A stretch of 64,000 nucleotides of DNA from Methanospirillum lacunae (GCF_046195335.1 NZ_CP176093.1); one strand, 5' to 3'; shown: positions 10,172 through 19,858, numbered from the stretch's first letter. Notes: generated by a model from the letters alone, not told the origin. Numbers and translations are program-made.

Positions 10172-12421
10172 ATGCCTTCAATTTTTTCTCATATTGCGGA
10201 TCTGATACTGGCAAAGCCAGGAACACTATCAAAAATTATTCTGGTACTCATGGTAATCTCTCTCTTTGGATTATCCATGGTATCAATGTCAACAGGAAAT
10301 GAAAATTATCTACGTGCTTCATCTCCTGAAGGAATACTTAATAATCATTATTCTGACAAATTTCAAAAGGATTCAGTAATCCTACTCATAGAATCAGGAG
10401 ATTCTACGAGTCCCTCTCTTCTGCAATATATCGACTCCATTGAAAAACCGATCTTAAACCTTCAGTATATCTCATCAATATCCAGTATTTCAGATGTAGT
10501 CAAATCCCTGAATAATCAGGTAATTCCTGCATCATCAGGTGAGATGAAGAATGTGATGAGTAAAGTTCCGGAATCGGCGATTCAATTATATACACCCACC
10601 GGAATGCTAAACTTGGTTCAGATAAATCTTGAATCTGGATTAGCACTTGAAAAACGAAAAGCTGCGATATCAAACCTTCAAAATTTCCTGGATAGCACGA
10701 ACACTCCACCGGGAGTGTCAATTAAGATCACCGGAACGGCAGCATTTAAACAACAAATGGAAGTAGAGATGGGCAAATCCCTGGGTGTTCTCATTATGGC
10801 AGCCATGATTCTCATGGTCATTATTATGGGACTTCTCTTCGGGTATGTAAACCATCGGTTTATTCCGGTCTTTATTGTCGCTGCAGGCTTGCTGTTCTCT
10901 TTCGGGTTCATCGGGCTATCAGGGATGAAAATAAGTTTGGCTGTAATTTCGGCATTTCCTGTGATAATTGGACTTGGGATAGATTATGCCATTCAGTTTC
11001 ACTCACGTCTTGAAGAAGAAGCACGAAACAATCCCCTTCCAGAGGCAATCAAAACTACCATTACAAAAACCGGACCCGCTGTATTATACGCCATGCTTGC
11101 AACCTGCATGGGATTTATTGCAATGTTTCTTTCTCCAATTCCTATGATGCAGGGATTTGGACTTGTAAGTATTATCGGTGTAGTTACCTGCTACATTACT
11201 TCGTTAATAGGTATTCCACTGATAGCGATTTTAATTAATTATAAGGCAAAAGGTCATGGCGTTTCCAAATTTGGAACTGTTGTCGATCATTCTCTCTCGA
11301 AAACGGCAATATTTATTGCAAAACGTCCAGTTCCCATTCTGCTCATCGTTCTCCTGCTTGCAATAATAGGGCTCCAACTAGATCCCATGATCCCGGTTGA
11401 CACAAATGAGAAAGCATTTGTTCCCCCAGATATGCCAGCAAAGGCTAATCTCGATAAAGTAACCCGGAACATAGGCTCTACTGATTCTGTGCCGATTCTG
11501 ATCCGCGGATCGGATGTTATGACAATTAATACGATGAAATGGATGAAGGAGTTCATTGATTTCGAGCAAAAAAGCAAAACCAAAATTATTCGCTCTTCAA
11601 GTATACTTGATTATCTTGTTGCATATAATAATGGAGTTCTGCCTAAAACACAAAGTGAGCTGGAACAAGTCCTGGATAGAATTCCTGAAAACATCAAGGA
11701 AACTTATGTAAGGGGCAATAATGAGGCTCTCTTTGAGTTTTATACCGTAAAACTTGAGACTCAATCGAAGAGTGATCTCAAGAAAAACATCGAAGGAGAT
11801 CTCAGGTTATATCCACCACCACCAGGAATTCAGGCCAACATTACTGGCGACTTTGGTTTATTTACATTGTTAGTAGATTACATTATTGAAAGTAAGGAGC
11901 CTATTACATATGCAGGATTTATCCTTGTAGTACTGTTTCTTGCACTTGTCTACCGGAATATCTACGCAATTACGCCTATCGTTCCAATTTTCGCGATTGT
12001 CGGATGGAACGCTGTTGCCATGTATGTTATGGGTATCACGTATAACCCTATGACTGCCTGTCTTGGCTCGATGACTATCGGTGTTGCTGCTGAATATACC
12101 ATTTTAGTAATGGAGCGGTACATCGAAGAAAGGGAAAAGACAGATAATGTTATTGAAGCATTACAAAGCAGTGTCAGTAGAATAGGATCTGCAATTATGG
12201 TATCAGGATTCGCAACCTTTTTCGGGTTTTCAGCCTTAATTCTTTCCACATTTCCGATTATCAGTAATTTCGGGCTTACGACCATCATTGCAGTGTTATT
12301 CTCTTTAATTGGGGCTATCGTAGTTATGCCAGCAATTCTGGCATTTATTGATCAAGTAATTCATGGAGTTGAAGAGATCGAAGAGGGGATAGTGCCTCAT
12401 CACCTCCACCCACAAAAATAA
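10172..12421 (+). CDS. RND/MMPL-family exporter (HAE3 type)
   Basis: This 749-residue integral membrane protein has the duplicated RND layout. TM1 (about 17-37) is followed by a large extracytoplasmic loop (about 40-195) and five more helices, and the second half repeats the pattern from about residue 390. The charged residue of the transport helices is visible in GIDYAIQF (first half) and as Glu in AAEYTILV (second half). Proton-driven export of lipids or hydrophobic compounds is the usual role of the archaeal HAE3 group. It lies in a tight cluster with the COG1361 protein before it and a pseudo-receiver 15 bases after it. Confidence 0.9.
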   Translation: MPSIFSHIADLILAKPGTLSKIILVLMVISLFGLSMVSMSTGNENYLRASSPEGILNNHYSDKFQKDSVILLIESGDSTSPSLLQYIDSIEKPILNLQYISSISSISDVVKSLNNQVIPASSGEMKNVMSKVPESAIQLYTPTGMLNLVQINLESGLALEKRKAAISNLQNFLDSTNTPPGVSIKITGTAAFKQQMEVEMGKSLGVLIMAAMILMVIIMGLLFGYVNHRFIPVFIVAAGLLFSFGFIGLSGMKISLAVISAFPVIIGLGIDYAIQFHSRLEEEARNNPLPEAIKTTITKTGPAVLYAMLATCMGFIAMFLSPIPMMQGFGLVSIIGVVTCYITSLIGIPLIAILINYKAKGHGVSKFGTVVDHSLSKTAIFIAKRPVPILLIVLLLAIIGLQLDPMIPVDTNEKAFVPPDMPAKANLDKVTRNIGSTDSVPILIRGSDVMTINTMKWMKEFIDFEQKSKTKIIRSSSILDYLVAYNNGVLPKTQSELEQVLDRIPENIKETYVRGNNEALFEFYTVKLETQSKSDLKKNIEGDLRLYPPPPGIQANITGDFGLFTLLVDYIIESKEPITYAGFILVVLFLALVYRNIYAITPIVPIFAIVGWNAVAMYVMGITYNPMTACLGSMTIGVAAEYTILVMERYIEEREKTDNVIEALQSSVSRIGSAIMVSGFATFFGFSALILSTFPIISNFGLTTIIAVLFSLIGAIVVMPAILAFIDQVIHGVEEIEEGIVPHHLHPQK

Positions 12422-12436
12422 TTTTTTGGGGTATTC

Positions 12437-12841
12437 ATGATTCTCTGTTTATATATAGACAAAAATGAAAAAGCACGTTTAAAAGTAAAAAAAGTACTTG
12501 AAGAAAATCTGGATATTCAGGTTGATATCTGTCGTTCATTGGAAGAAGCAATAGAACGGATATCAAAAGTCAGATATGATATCATAATTGCAGAATATTT
12601 CCTTCCTCTCAATTCTGCTATTTCTCTTTTTGGAATAGTTCAATCAGAATGCAACAATATCCCGGTAATTCTGTTTAGCACCAAGCAATCAGATATGAAG
12701 GGAAAGAATGGTTGTATTTCAGTTGTAAGCCCACATTTATTTTTACCAAAAAAAGGAGAGAATCCATACAATGAATTGTTAAAGTTGATTCGATTAGAAA
12801 TCTCACTTAAACAAAAAAAAGACCAGGAAACAAATAATTAG
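12437..12841 (+). CDS. Atypical receiver (Glu in place of phospho-Asp)
   Basis: This 134-residue single-domain protein follows the receiver fold: Y-I-D at the beta-1 end, DIII at beta-3, ILFS at beta-4 and a Lys after beta-5 (LPKKG). The phosphoacceptor position is Glu53, within IAEYFLP, where active receivers have Asp. Only one of the two N-terminal acidic residues remains. Glu can mimic phospho-Asp, so the domain may be constitutively on or act only in protein contacts. It is the last gene of the COG1361-RND cluster, suggesting a link between signalling and exporter control. Confidence 0.8.
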   Translation: MILCLYIDKNEKARLKVKKVLEENLDIQVDICRSLEEAIERISKVRYDIIIAEYFLPLNSAISLFGIVQSECNNIPVILFSTKQSDMKGKNGCISVVSPHLFLPKKGENPYNELLKLIRLEISLKQKKDQETNN

Positions 12842-13091
12842 AAGTTGATTATGGGAATTTCAAGGATTATGACTGACTATTATGGGTGTTGTATAACGGC
12901 TTCATGATACAAAAACGGTCTAATGATGATATTGACATTAATCGTTATCTAATGATTCACTTATCTGATACGGAAGAAACGCATCATGTTTCCCCGTTCT
13001 CTCTAAATGGGCGAGGCAGACAAGGTATGATACCGGTGTCCCTCCTAATATAATTATTAACCTCCGGTAATTCGTCTTCCTTTGATGAGAT

Positions 13092-13438
13092 ATGGCAGAA
13101 TATGGCGAATGGAACCGGAAAGGGGCGACCCTTAGTGAAAAGACGGCAGTAATGGAATATGAGGTGGACAGGGAGTTCATACGAAAGGGAATACGATTGG
13201 AAAACTGGAATTCCGGGAGAAATAAATCAGGGGTAATCCCTATTTTGTTGTTCTCCGTAGTCAGTTAGAACAGTATATCACGGAAGAACTGGGGAAAGAA
13301 TATCTGTCAGTGAGTTGTAACCGAATGAATATTCGAAGGATTAAAAAAGAGATTGCGAGTACATCAAAGAAACTACACGAACTCGAGCAGGAACTGGCAG
13401 ATCTTGAGAGCCGGGTGAATGATTCGAGTATCTATTAA
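13092..13438 (+). pseudogene. Frameshifted small coiled-coil protein gene
   Basis: A frame starting at 13092 (MAEYGEWNRKGATLSEKTA) runs in good codon style to about 13200. A different frame then continues as GNPYFVVLRSQLEQYITEEL and an (I)KKEIAS...LHELEQELADLE coiled coil, ending at 13436-13438. Joining them needs a one-base frameshift near 13195-13205, and an in-frame TAA (about 13223-13225) also interrupts the joined frame. Both pieces together read as one protein of about 115 residues, so this is a decayed gene or one disrupted by sequence errors. The intact protein's function is unknown. Confidence 0.6.
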
Positions 13439-13552
13439 GGTGAATTCCGTTGTGTTTCTCCAGCAATATAGATAAAACACCGGGAACCGTTGTGGCTACT
13501 GCTTCCTCTTCTCTGCGACTCAGTTATTCATCCGGCCTTCCTAGCCGTCTTA

Positions 13553-13984
13553 TCACTTTACTACAAGTATCTTGCAGGATGTCGTCCTGATGACCTGCTC
13601 AGCAACACTGCCAAGGAGCAGTCGTTCAAATCCCCGTTTTGCATTTGTACCGATAACGATAAGGTCAATACCCTTTTCTTCTGCAAACCTGACAATTTCG
13701 ACATCCGGTTTTCCCTCAAGAACGACGGTCTCCAGGTTTACTCCTTCAGAAAGGTCGCGGACAACCGCAAGTGCATCTTCAGCTAGTTTCTGGATAGTAA
13801 CCTGAAGATCGACCATTATGACATCTGTTGGTGTGGAATTGTACCGATGGATATCCTTTACAAATACCGCATATACCATAGATCCAGTTCCGCGGGCTAT
13901 CCTCAGGGCCTCTTCAATTGCGGTTTTATTTCGGTCAGAACCGTCGATTGCAACTAGAATTTTTTCATATAATTGGGTGACCAT
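13553..13984 (-). CDS. Universal stress protein, UspA family
   Basis: This 143-residue cytoplasmic protein has the Usp alpha/beta fold. The N-terminal strand is KILVAIDGSD (about 8-17). The C-terminal nucleotide-binding loop is IGTNAKRGFERLLLGS, followed by the final ILVV strand. These are the features of the ATP-binding Usp subclass. It probably modulates stress survival. It is monocistronic and its length is normal for the family. Confidence 0.92.
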   Translation of the reverse strand: MVTQLYEKILVAIDGSDRNKTAIEEALRIARGTGSMVYAVFVKDIHRYNSTPTDVIMVDLQVTIQKLAEDALAVVRDLSEGVNLETVVLEGKPDVEIVRFAEEKGIDLIVIGTNAKRGFERLLLGSVAEQVIRTTSCKILVVK

Positions 13985-14321
13985 AGATAAATTGCCTCAA
14001 ATGTTGCGTTGATGAAAGGGAATTACACTGGATTGATATATAAATATTGTGAACCGGTGGCGGGGTCCTCTATTCGGTTTAAACCATAAATTTTCCAGGG
14101 TCTGATGGGATGATTGTAGGAGATAATCTTTATCATACAATACTTTGTATTTGTTAGAATTCAGAATTGTTTAAAAACATAAATACAAATGAGATAACAC
14201 CAGATACTCAATAAAGTAATAGTTTTTCTGGTTTTTAACACAGTAAATAATTTTTATTGTCAAAGTGTTCAAAAAATCAACATCATAAAAGTTATACCGA
14301 TTAAAAATATACAATAGACAC
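13985..14321. other. Intergenic region between divergent uspA and nuclease genes
   Basis: These 337 bases hold the promoters of two divergent genes. AT content rises towards the nuclease gene at 14322. TATA-like runs are seen near 14038-14048 (minus direction) and 14300-14312 (plus direction). No gene is seen. Confidence 0.5.
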
Positions 14322-16424
14322 ATGGAGCCGTCTTCTGAAACCTTTGCAAGTATTTTTTCAGAATCAGTTCAATATAAAATTCCCGTTTTTCAAAGACGGT
14401 TTGAATGGAAAGAAGAACAATGGGATGATTATTTTAATACACTTTTTAGAAAATATTATTCAAATGATTTAAATTATCGTGAATTTTTAGGTACCGTTGT
14501 AGTCAAAAAAATCGTTGAAACTCCAAATCCAATTTACTGGATTATTGATGGACAACAACGATTGACTACAACATATTTAGCCCTTTCTGCAATAAAATCA
14601 GTTTTTTCAGATCAGAATGATATTGTTAATAATATTAATAGACTAATTTTTTTCCAATTTGATGAAACAAAAATTAATCTTCCGAAATTAGAATTATCAG
14701 ATTATGATAATCCTGATTTTTCATCAATATTAACAGGATATTCTAAAGGATCATTTAATAATGTAAATAAGTGTTATGACTACTTTTTAAAGAAATATAA
14801 AGAAAGTTACAACTTCTTTGATCCTAAAAAAATAACCGATTCAATATTAAATGGTCTTCAATTCATCTTGATTAAATTAGATTTTTCGGACAACGTGGGC
14901 TACATTTTCGAAACGTTAAACCTAACAGGAATTCGATTAGAACCGATAGACATTATTCGAAATACAATTTTAGGAAAATTCGATGATATTCATACAATAA
15001 ACCATCTCTACAAAACATTTTGGAAAAGCATTGAAGACCAGTTTAAAAATATGGCTGATTTTCCCATTTTTTTACGATACTTTCTATTAAAAGATCCTGA
15101 CAAGTTAAAATCAGGGATATTTAGGCAGGAACAATTATCTCATGCAATAATGGATCGACTTTCTATTGAGTTGAAGGGAGATCAACAATTTGATGATATT
15201 CAATCTTTTCTGGCAGAGATGAAACTGTATGCTGATTATTACAATATAATTATCTTATCGAATCCAAAGCGGCTTCAAGGAACTGTTGATGAAAAATTAA
15301 TCATTGTTTTTCAGAAGCTTAAATATTTGTTAGGTACTCAATACATGCACTTTGTTTTAAAATGTATGAATAGATATAAAAATTTAAAAACAATGAAGCA
15401 GGAAACGCTCATTCAAATTTTAAAAATAATCGAAACCTATTATGTCAGAAAAAATGTTTGTAATATTAGTTTTAAATCAACAGAACAAGTATTTCTCGAT
15501 TTGTGCTCATCTATTAACAATAAAAATGAGGAACAAATAATACAAATTGTTAAGGAAAATTTGTCATTTGATTTTCCCGATGATTATACATTTGAAAAAA
15601 ATTTTAGTAATAATGATTTTTACAAATCTAATGAATTTAACAATTTTACTCGTTTTATTTTACTTTCCATAGAAGAGCGTAAAGGTGGAATAGGGGTAAA
15701 TTTTGATCCCATAGGTAAATTAACTCTTGAACATATAATGCCTCAAACGCTTACAAAAGAATGGAAGAATCATTTAGGAAGATATTGGAAAGATCACGAT
15801 TATTATTTACACACTATAGGTAATCTTACATTACTAACAAAACAAATGAACAGTTCATTTTATAATAAAAATTTTTTGTGCAAATTTGATAAAGTGGCTG
15901 ATACTGGACTATGTATAAATAATAATTTAGCAAAAATGAACCACTGGAAAATTAAGGATATTGAAGAAAGAACAAATGAATTTTTAAAAATTGCGTTAGA
16001 AATATGGCCTTCGTTTAAAACGACGTCTAATAATTCAGATGTTAGTTTCCGTCCTTTAGAAAAGTATGCAAAAATTTATTCTTTAACCATAAAAGGCAAA
16101 AACCATGAGGTTAAAACCATGCCAGATCTCATCGAATTAACAATAAAGGGGATTATTTTTGATAAAAAATGGTCAAATGAGTATTTCGTCAAGAAGGATA
16201 AAGCAAATGAGTTATCAACATCAGAAGAACAATTTAAATCTTATCAGTTGATTGATTGTGACCAATATGGTAAAATATATTGCAAAAAGTGCAATTCAGT
16301 AGAAATTGCATATAAATTTTGTACCAGATTACTTGAATATGCAGATTGGCACCCTAATGAAGACTGGTATGGAATGGCGAAATTTAGAAATGGGGACAAT
16401 TTTATAGACTACAAGTTCGCATAA
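14322..16424 (+). CDS. DUF262/DUF1524 (GmrSD-like) nuclease protein
   Basis: This 700-residue protein fuses an N-terminal DUF262 ParB/Srx-like domain (QRRFEWKEEQW and the signature DGQQRLTT at about 75-83) to a DUF1524 His-Me finger nuclease domain (about 465-535: LEHIMPQT, then HTIGNLTLLT). An extra C-terminal domain (about 580-700) contains a CKKC pair. In GmrS/GmrD-type type IV restriction enzymes these domains hydrolyse nucleotide and cut modified phage DNA, so defence is the likely role. The catalytic His in LEHIMP is present. The gene is far more AT-rich than the methanogenesis genes here, which suggests transfer. It converges on a zinc-ribbon gene with a three-base gap. Confidence 0.85.
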   Translation: MEPSSETFASIFSESVQYKIPVFQRRFEWKEEQWDDYFNTLFRKYYSNDLNYREFLGTVVVKKIVETPNPIYWIIDGQQRLTTTYLALSAIKSVFSDQNDIVNNINRLIFFQFDETKINLPKLELSDYDNPDFSSILTGYSKGSFNNVNKCYDYFLKKYKESYNFFDPKKITDSILNGLQFILIKLDFSDNVGYIFETLNLTGIRLEPIDIIRNTILGKFDDIHTINHLYKTFWKSIEDQFKNMADFPIFLRYFLLKDPDKLKSGIFRQEQLSHAIMDRLSIELKGDQQFDDIQSFLAEMKLYADYYNIIILSNPKRLQGTVDEKLIIVFQKLKYLLGTQYMHFVLKCMNRYKNLKTMKQETLIQILKIIETYYVRKNVCNISFKSTEQVFLDLCSSINNKNEEQIIQIVKENLSFDFPDDYTFEKNFSNNDFYKSNEFNNFTRFILLSIEERKGGIGVNFDPIGKLTLEHIMPQTLTKEWKNHLGRYWKDHDYYLHTIGNLTLLTKQMNSSFYNKNFLCKFDKVADTGLCINNNLAKMNHWKIKDIEERTNEFLKIALEIWPSFKTTSNNSDVSFRPLEKYAKIYSLTIKGKNHEVKTMPDLIELTIKGIIFDKKWSNEYFVKKDKANELSTSEEQFKSYQLIDCDQYGKIYCKKCNSVEIAYKFCTRLLEYADWHPNEDWYGMAKFRNGDNFIDYKFA

Positions 16425-16427
16425 AAT

Positions 16428-16964
16428 TTAACGTTCCTCTATGATCCATTTTCCTTTTGGGTTCAATTTGTAACCATAATATTGTGGATGAGTGTCATTA
16501 TAAAGCATTTTTCGTATTTTTTCTACAGAAATACCAAGGAGACAAGAAACTTCCTTAGTCGATAGTTTAGGTTTTTCTTTTTTACTTAATCTAATATAAT
16601 TAAAAAGCGAGGGCCAATTAACTAGGTATCGTGCTCTAATTTTTTCTCCGTCTATTAATCCATCATTAATATATTTCCTCACCTTTCTCTGTAAATTAGG
16701 AATGGACTCATTCTGTAAGTTGCTATTAAGGAGAATTGCACAATCATGAGTATTAAGGAGTATTTTATGATCTATAATCTTCGGTTGAATATTTTTGGGT
16801 AAAGTTTTCTGAATAAATTCCTGAATATTAATATTCAGATTTGAATTTTCAATATTTTGGCCACATTCAAGGCATTCATATCCAGATTTTAAAGTATCCG
16901 CATCGTAAAAGACATTGATTGCCCCACAACGACAACTTTTGGTTTCTTTAATAAAATAATCCAT
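16428..16964 (-). CDS. Zinc-ribbon protein with helix-turn-helix-like tail
   Basis: The protein has about 178 residues if the MDYF start at 16964 is used; in-frame starts at 16979 and 16994 are possible. The N-terminus has a zinc ribbon (CRCG about 18 residues before CLECG). The C-terminal part contains an excisionase/MerR-like helix pair (STKEVSCLLGISVEKIRKML) and a terminal wing-like strand. It may be a small DNA-binding regulator. It is AT-rich like the convergent DUF262 gene and may belong to the same transferred island. No family name can be assigned with certainty. Confidence 0.65.
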   Translation of the reverse strand: MDYFIKETKSCRCGAINVFYDADTLKSGYECLECGQNIENSNLNINIQEFIQKTLPKNIQPKIIDHKILLNTHDCAILLNSNLQNESIPNLQRKVRKYINDGLIDGEKIRARYLVNWPSLFNYIRLSKKEKPKLSTKEVSCLLGISVEKIRKMLYNDTHPQYYGYKLNPKGKWIIEER

Positions 16965-16994
16965 AGATACTCGCCCCATTATGAATATACACAA

Positions 16995-17579
16995 TTAATA
17001 ATAATTTAGAAAACTCATCATACAAAGATTAGTCTATTCTAGTAATAATGTCCTATGGACATAAAAAACATAACATCATTACTCAATAGATATTTATAAA
17101 GTTGTCCCTAAAATATAGGTATATATATTAAGAAATATCGTTAAATTTAAATTATTTTATTAATGTGATATTTAAAATTTCTGTCGCGATTATTGTACAA
17201 TTCAATCATGGATAACAAGTATTAAGTTATCCTGTGGCCATATCTAAAAATTATAGCAAATCCCTTTATTCAACAATAGTATCATAAATACCTTCAAACT
17301 TTTCATTATACAAATCTGCACAAAACTTTTTTTAGACTCATTCCTTCAGGTTCACGAAGAGTATCTACACAACACCCGGAAAGACCGTAGTCTCGATATC
17401 TAAAAAGAGATAACTCACCATAGCTGATATTAAATTTCAACACACACATATAAAATCCGTTGGAGAACAAATCCACAGACTTAAGTCACATGTTACACAA
17501 ACAAACGAATGGAAAGAACATACAATGAATAACCCTTTGTAATAACGGAACCCAGTTACATACAGACAAAGGATGCATT
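16995..17579. other. AT-rich intergenic region
   Basis: These 585 AT-rich bases contain several TATA-like runs (for example around 17115-17130) but no open frame with recognisable content. They separate the nuclease island from the HEPN/MNT pair. Confidence 0.5.
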
Positions 17580-17996
17580 ATGCCGAAAGATATCCGCTAT
17601 ATTCAACGACTTACAAATTATCACAAAGCCCTGGTAATTCTAAAGGAAGGAGTTGATCTCTATTCTTCTCGGACACTTTCGAATATGGAGAAACAAGGAT
17701 TAATAAAATCATTTGAATTCACGTATGAACTTTCATGGAATCTAATGAGAGATTATTCCATATATCAGGGATATCACGAAATCAGAGGGTCTCGTGATGC
17801 TATCCGTCAGGCAATTTCCATGGACCTGATATCTAATGGAGAAACCTGGATGAACATGATTGAAAGCAGAAATATGACAGCACACACTTATGATGAGAAA
17901 ACCGCTGATGATATTTTAGAGAAAATTATTACTGATTATTATCCTGCACTATTGGCATTAGAGCGTAAAATGAAAGGTATTGCAGATGTTGGCTGA
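17580..17996 (+). CDS. HEPN-type nucleotidyltransferase partner (HI0074 family)
   Basis: This 138-residue all-helical protein matches the nucleotidyltransferase substrate-binding (HI0074/TIGR01987, HepT-like) family. Visible features are SFEFTYELSWNLMRDY, the conserved GSRDAIRQA helix and the HEPN motif R-X4-H in RNMTAH near the C-terminus. In HEPN/MNT toxin-antitoxin systems this subunit is the toxin, often an RNase. The next gene is the matching MNT nucleotidyltransferase and overlaps it by 11 bases, so the two are translationally coupled. Confidence 0.88.
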   Translation: MPKDIRYIQRLTNYHKALVILKEGVDLYSSRTLSNMEKQGLIKSFEFTYELSWNLMRDYSIYQGYHEIRGSRDAIRQAISMDLISNGETWMNMIESRNMTAHTYDEKTADDILEKIITDYYPALLALERKMKGIADVG

Positions 17997-18312
17997 TTCT
18001 TCTACAACTGGTCTATCAGAAGTTCAGATATCGCGAATCAGATCAATATTCGAATCATACCCTAATATACATCAGGTAATCTTGTTTGGTTCACGTGCCA
18101 TGGGTTCACATCGTTATGGATCAGATATTGATATTGCAGTGGATTCTGCTGATGTAACTTTAAATGATCTCCTTCATCTCAATGCCTTAATCGATGATTT
18201 GAATTTGCCATTCAAAGTAGATCTAATCCAAATCCAGCGAATCGAGAATCCTGATCTCATTGATCATATTCATCGGGTTGGAAAAATTCTGTATACCCGG
18301 GATAGTACCTAA
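17986..18312 (+). CDS. MNT-type minimal nucleotidyltransferase antitoxin
   Basis: The protein has 108 residues from the ATG at 17986; a TTG at 17980 is also in frame. It carries the polymerase-beta nucleotidyltransferase signature GSRAMGSHRYGSDIDIAV (GS-X10-DXD). MNT antitoxins neutralise HEPN toxins by direct binding and, in characterised cases, by AMPylating them. The start lies inside the upstream HEPN gene. The catalytic Asp pair and GS are intact, so the pair may be functional. Confidence 0.88.
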   Translation: MLADSSTTGLSEVQISRIRSIFESYPNIHQVILFGSRAMGSHRYGSDIDIAVDSADVTLNDLLHLNALIDDLNLPFKVDLIQIQRIENPDLIDHIHRVGKILYTRDST

Positions 18313-18646
18313 AAGTCAAAATTAATGCTTCTATCGTCTTGTCGTTATATGAGGAATTTATCCTAAGGAAATGTATTCCGTACACTTCCATCTCCATTAT
18401 AGCAACGAACGATTTCAATATTTTTTGCTCCCTAACATCTGGTTGAGAGGGAATGAATTTTTTCTTTGTTACATTTTTTCCTTGAATAACGGGAAGAAAT
18501 ATCTCAAAACATCAGTATTTCAGATCTCTCCTGTCGTTCGTCACTTACAATTGAGTATATGATAATACTGATCCGCTAAAATTGTTTAAATATCAATGAT
18601 CATTCATATCCCCGAATCGAAACAAAATTATTATTGGTAGAACGAC
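18313..18646. other. Intergenic region before methyltransferase gene
   Basis: These 334 bases hold no supported gene. A 63-codon frame at 18371-18562 has no recognisable features. A TATA-like stretch near 18580-18592 could be the promoter of the methyltransferase gene. Confidence 0.45.
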
Positions 18647-19579
18647 ATGAAACAAAAATCATCAGAACAAATGGAGACTGTATCAGAATATGAACAATAT
18701 ATGATTGATAATCGGGATGGTAGTATTACTGCAGAATCCCTGGCATTAATACGAGCAAAAGAATCTACTTTTAAGCCTGATGAGAGAATCTGCTTCGATC
18801 CCTACGCAATACGATTCGTAAATCCAAACCTGCTTCAGATTCTTGCCAGGATGCCTCCTGAAAAATCTAAAGAGATGCAGGATGTTTACGAGAATCAGTT
18901 CCCCGGTCATAAAAATGCTCTTATCGCACGGGTAAGATTTTTTGATGATTCTGTAAAAGACAGTATTTCAAAAGGATTTACCCAGATTGTAATTATTGGT
19001 GCGGGATATGATACCCGTGCGTACAGAATCGAAGGGATATCAAAGGTAAGAGTCTTTGAACTTGATCTTCCTGATATTCAAAACAGAAAGAAATCAAAAA
19101 TTCAAGAGATATTTGGCTCTCTTCCCCCTCAGGTTACCTATATCCCAGTTGATTTAAGCATCACCTCACTGAAAACAGCGCTCACGGGAAGCGACTTTGA
19201 TTTTCGTCAAAAAACACTCTATCTTTTAGAAGGACTTATTCTATACATCCCCCCTGAACAAGTTAAGGAATTGTTCTCTTCAATTGTTTCTCAATCAATA
19301 CAAGGAAGTGCAGTTCTCTTTGATTCTATAGATGGAGACATAATTGATGGATCTGATCAATCAGCGTATGCCATGAATCTCCGGGATCAGATGTCTCGAT
19401 TGGGAGAGACATTCAAGTTTGGAATTCGAAAGGGAGAAGAGGAAAAATATATGAGAACATTCGGTTTCAACAAAATTCAGGTCGTTACAAAAGAAGAGTA
19501 TGTTGCACAATATTTTACTGGAGTAAACAAGTCCCGGAATGTATCTGGGGCATTCAATTTCGTATGGGCAGAGACGTGA
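18647..19579 (+). CDS. SAM-dependent methyltransferase, TIGR00027/LCMT family
   Basis: This 310-residue cytoplasmic protein belongs to the leucine carboxyl methyltransferase-like fold. The glycine-rich SAM-binding loop is IIGAGYDTRAYR (about 117-128). The acidic residue of motif II follows in FELDLP, and the family's LLEGLILYIPPEQ sequence appears at about 195-208. The group methylates carboxyl or hydroxyl groups of metabolites, but the substrate here is unknown. It is a single gene with no operon partner. Confidence 0.88.
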   Translation: MKQKSSEQMETVSEYEQYMIDNRDGSITAESLALIRAKESTFKPDERICFDPYAIRFVNPNLLQILARMPPEKSKEMQDVYENQFPGHKNALIARVRFFDDSVKDSISKGFTQIVIIGAGYDTRAYRIEGISKVRVFELDLPDIQNRKKSKIQEIFGSLPPQVTYIPVDLSITSLKTALTGSDFDFRQKTLYLLEGLILYIPPEQVKELFSSIVSQSIQGSAVLFDSIDGDIIDGSDQSAYAMNLRDQMSRLGETFKFGIRKGEEEKYMRTFGFNKIQVVTKEEYVAQYFTGVNKSRNVSGAFNFVWAET

Positions 19580-19726
19580 TTTATTTTTTTCCAGTTTTTA
19601 ACCTAATGCTCCCTGCTCCTTAATTTTTAAAATACTTCTCTCATGAAATATTTTCGAAAATTAAGTGATAAAGAGGACTACATACAAAACATCGAATAAT
19701 CTAAATTCTTCAGGTATTCATGAGCA

Positions 19727-19817
19727 CTCTCTCCGGGCGGCAGGGCGGGAGAGATCTCCCCAATTCGCCCACCGGGCGGGAACCCGCCGCCCACATTTCA
19801 GCCCCATATCTCCCATA
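19727..19817. repeat. GC-rich palindromic repeat
   Basis: The segment contains CCGGGCGGCAGGGCGGG, then CACCGGGCGGGAACCCGCCG, followed by TCTCCCATA. The GGCGGGAACCCGCC part is self-complementary. A degraded copy with the same order of blocks lies at 3091-3172. Confidence 0.65.
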
Positions 19818-19858
19818 ATAATTAAAAATAGTATTAATTTATTCTATTTACTATCTCA

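Noticed and set aside
12938..13180. 80-codon minus-strand frame near the broken coiled-coil gene
   Set aside because: It is antisense to the plus-strand pseudogene, which has clear protein-like sequence.
18371..18562. 63-codon frame before the methyltransferase gene
   Set aside because: No features; probably chance in AT-rich sequence.
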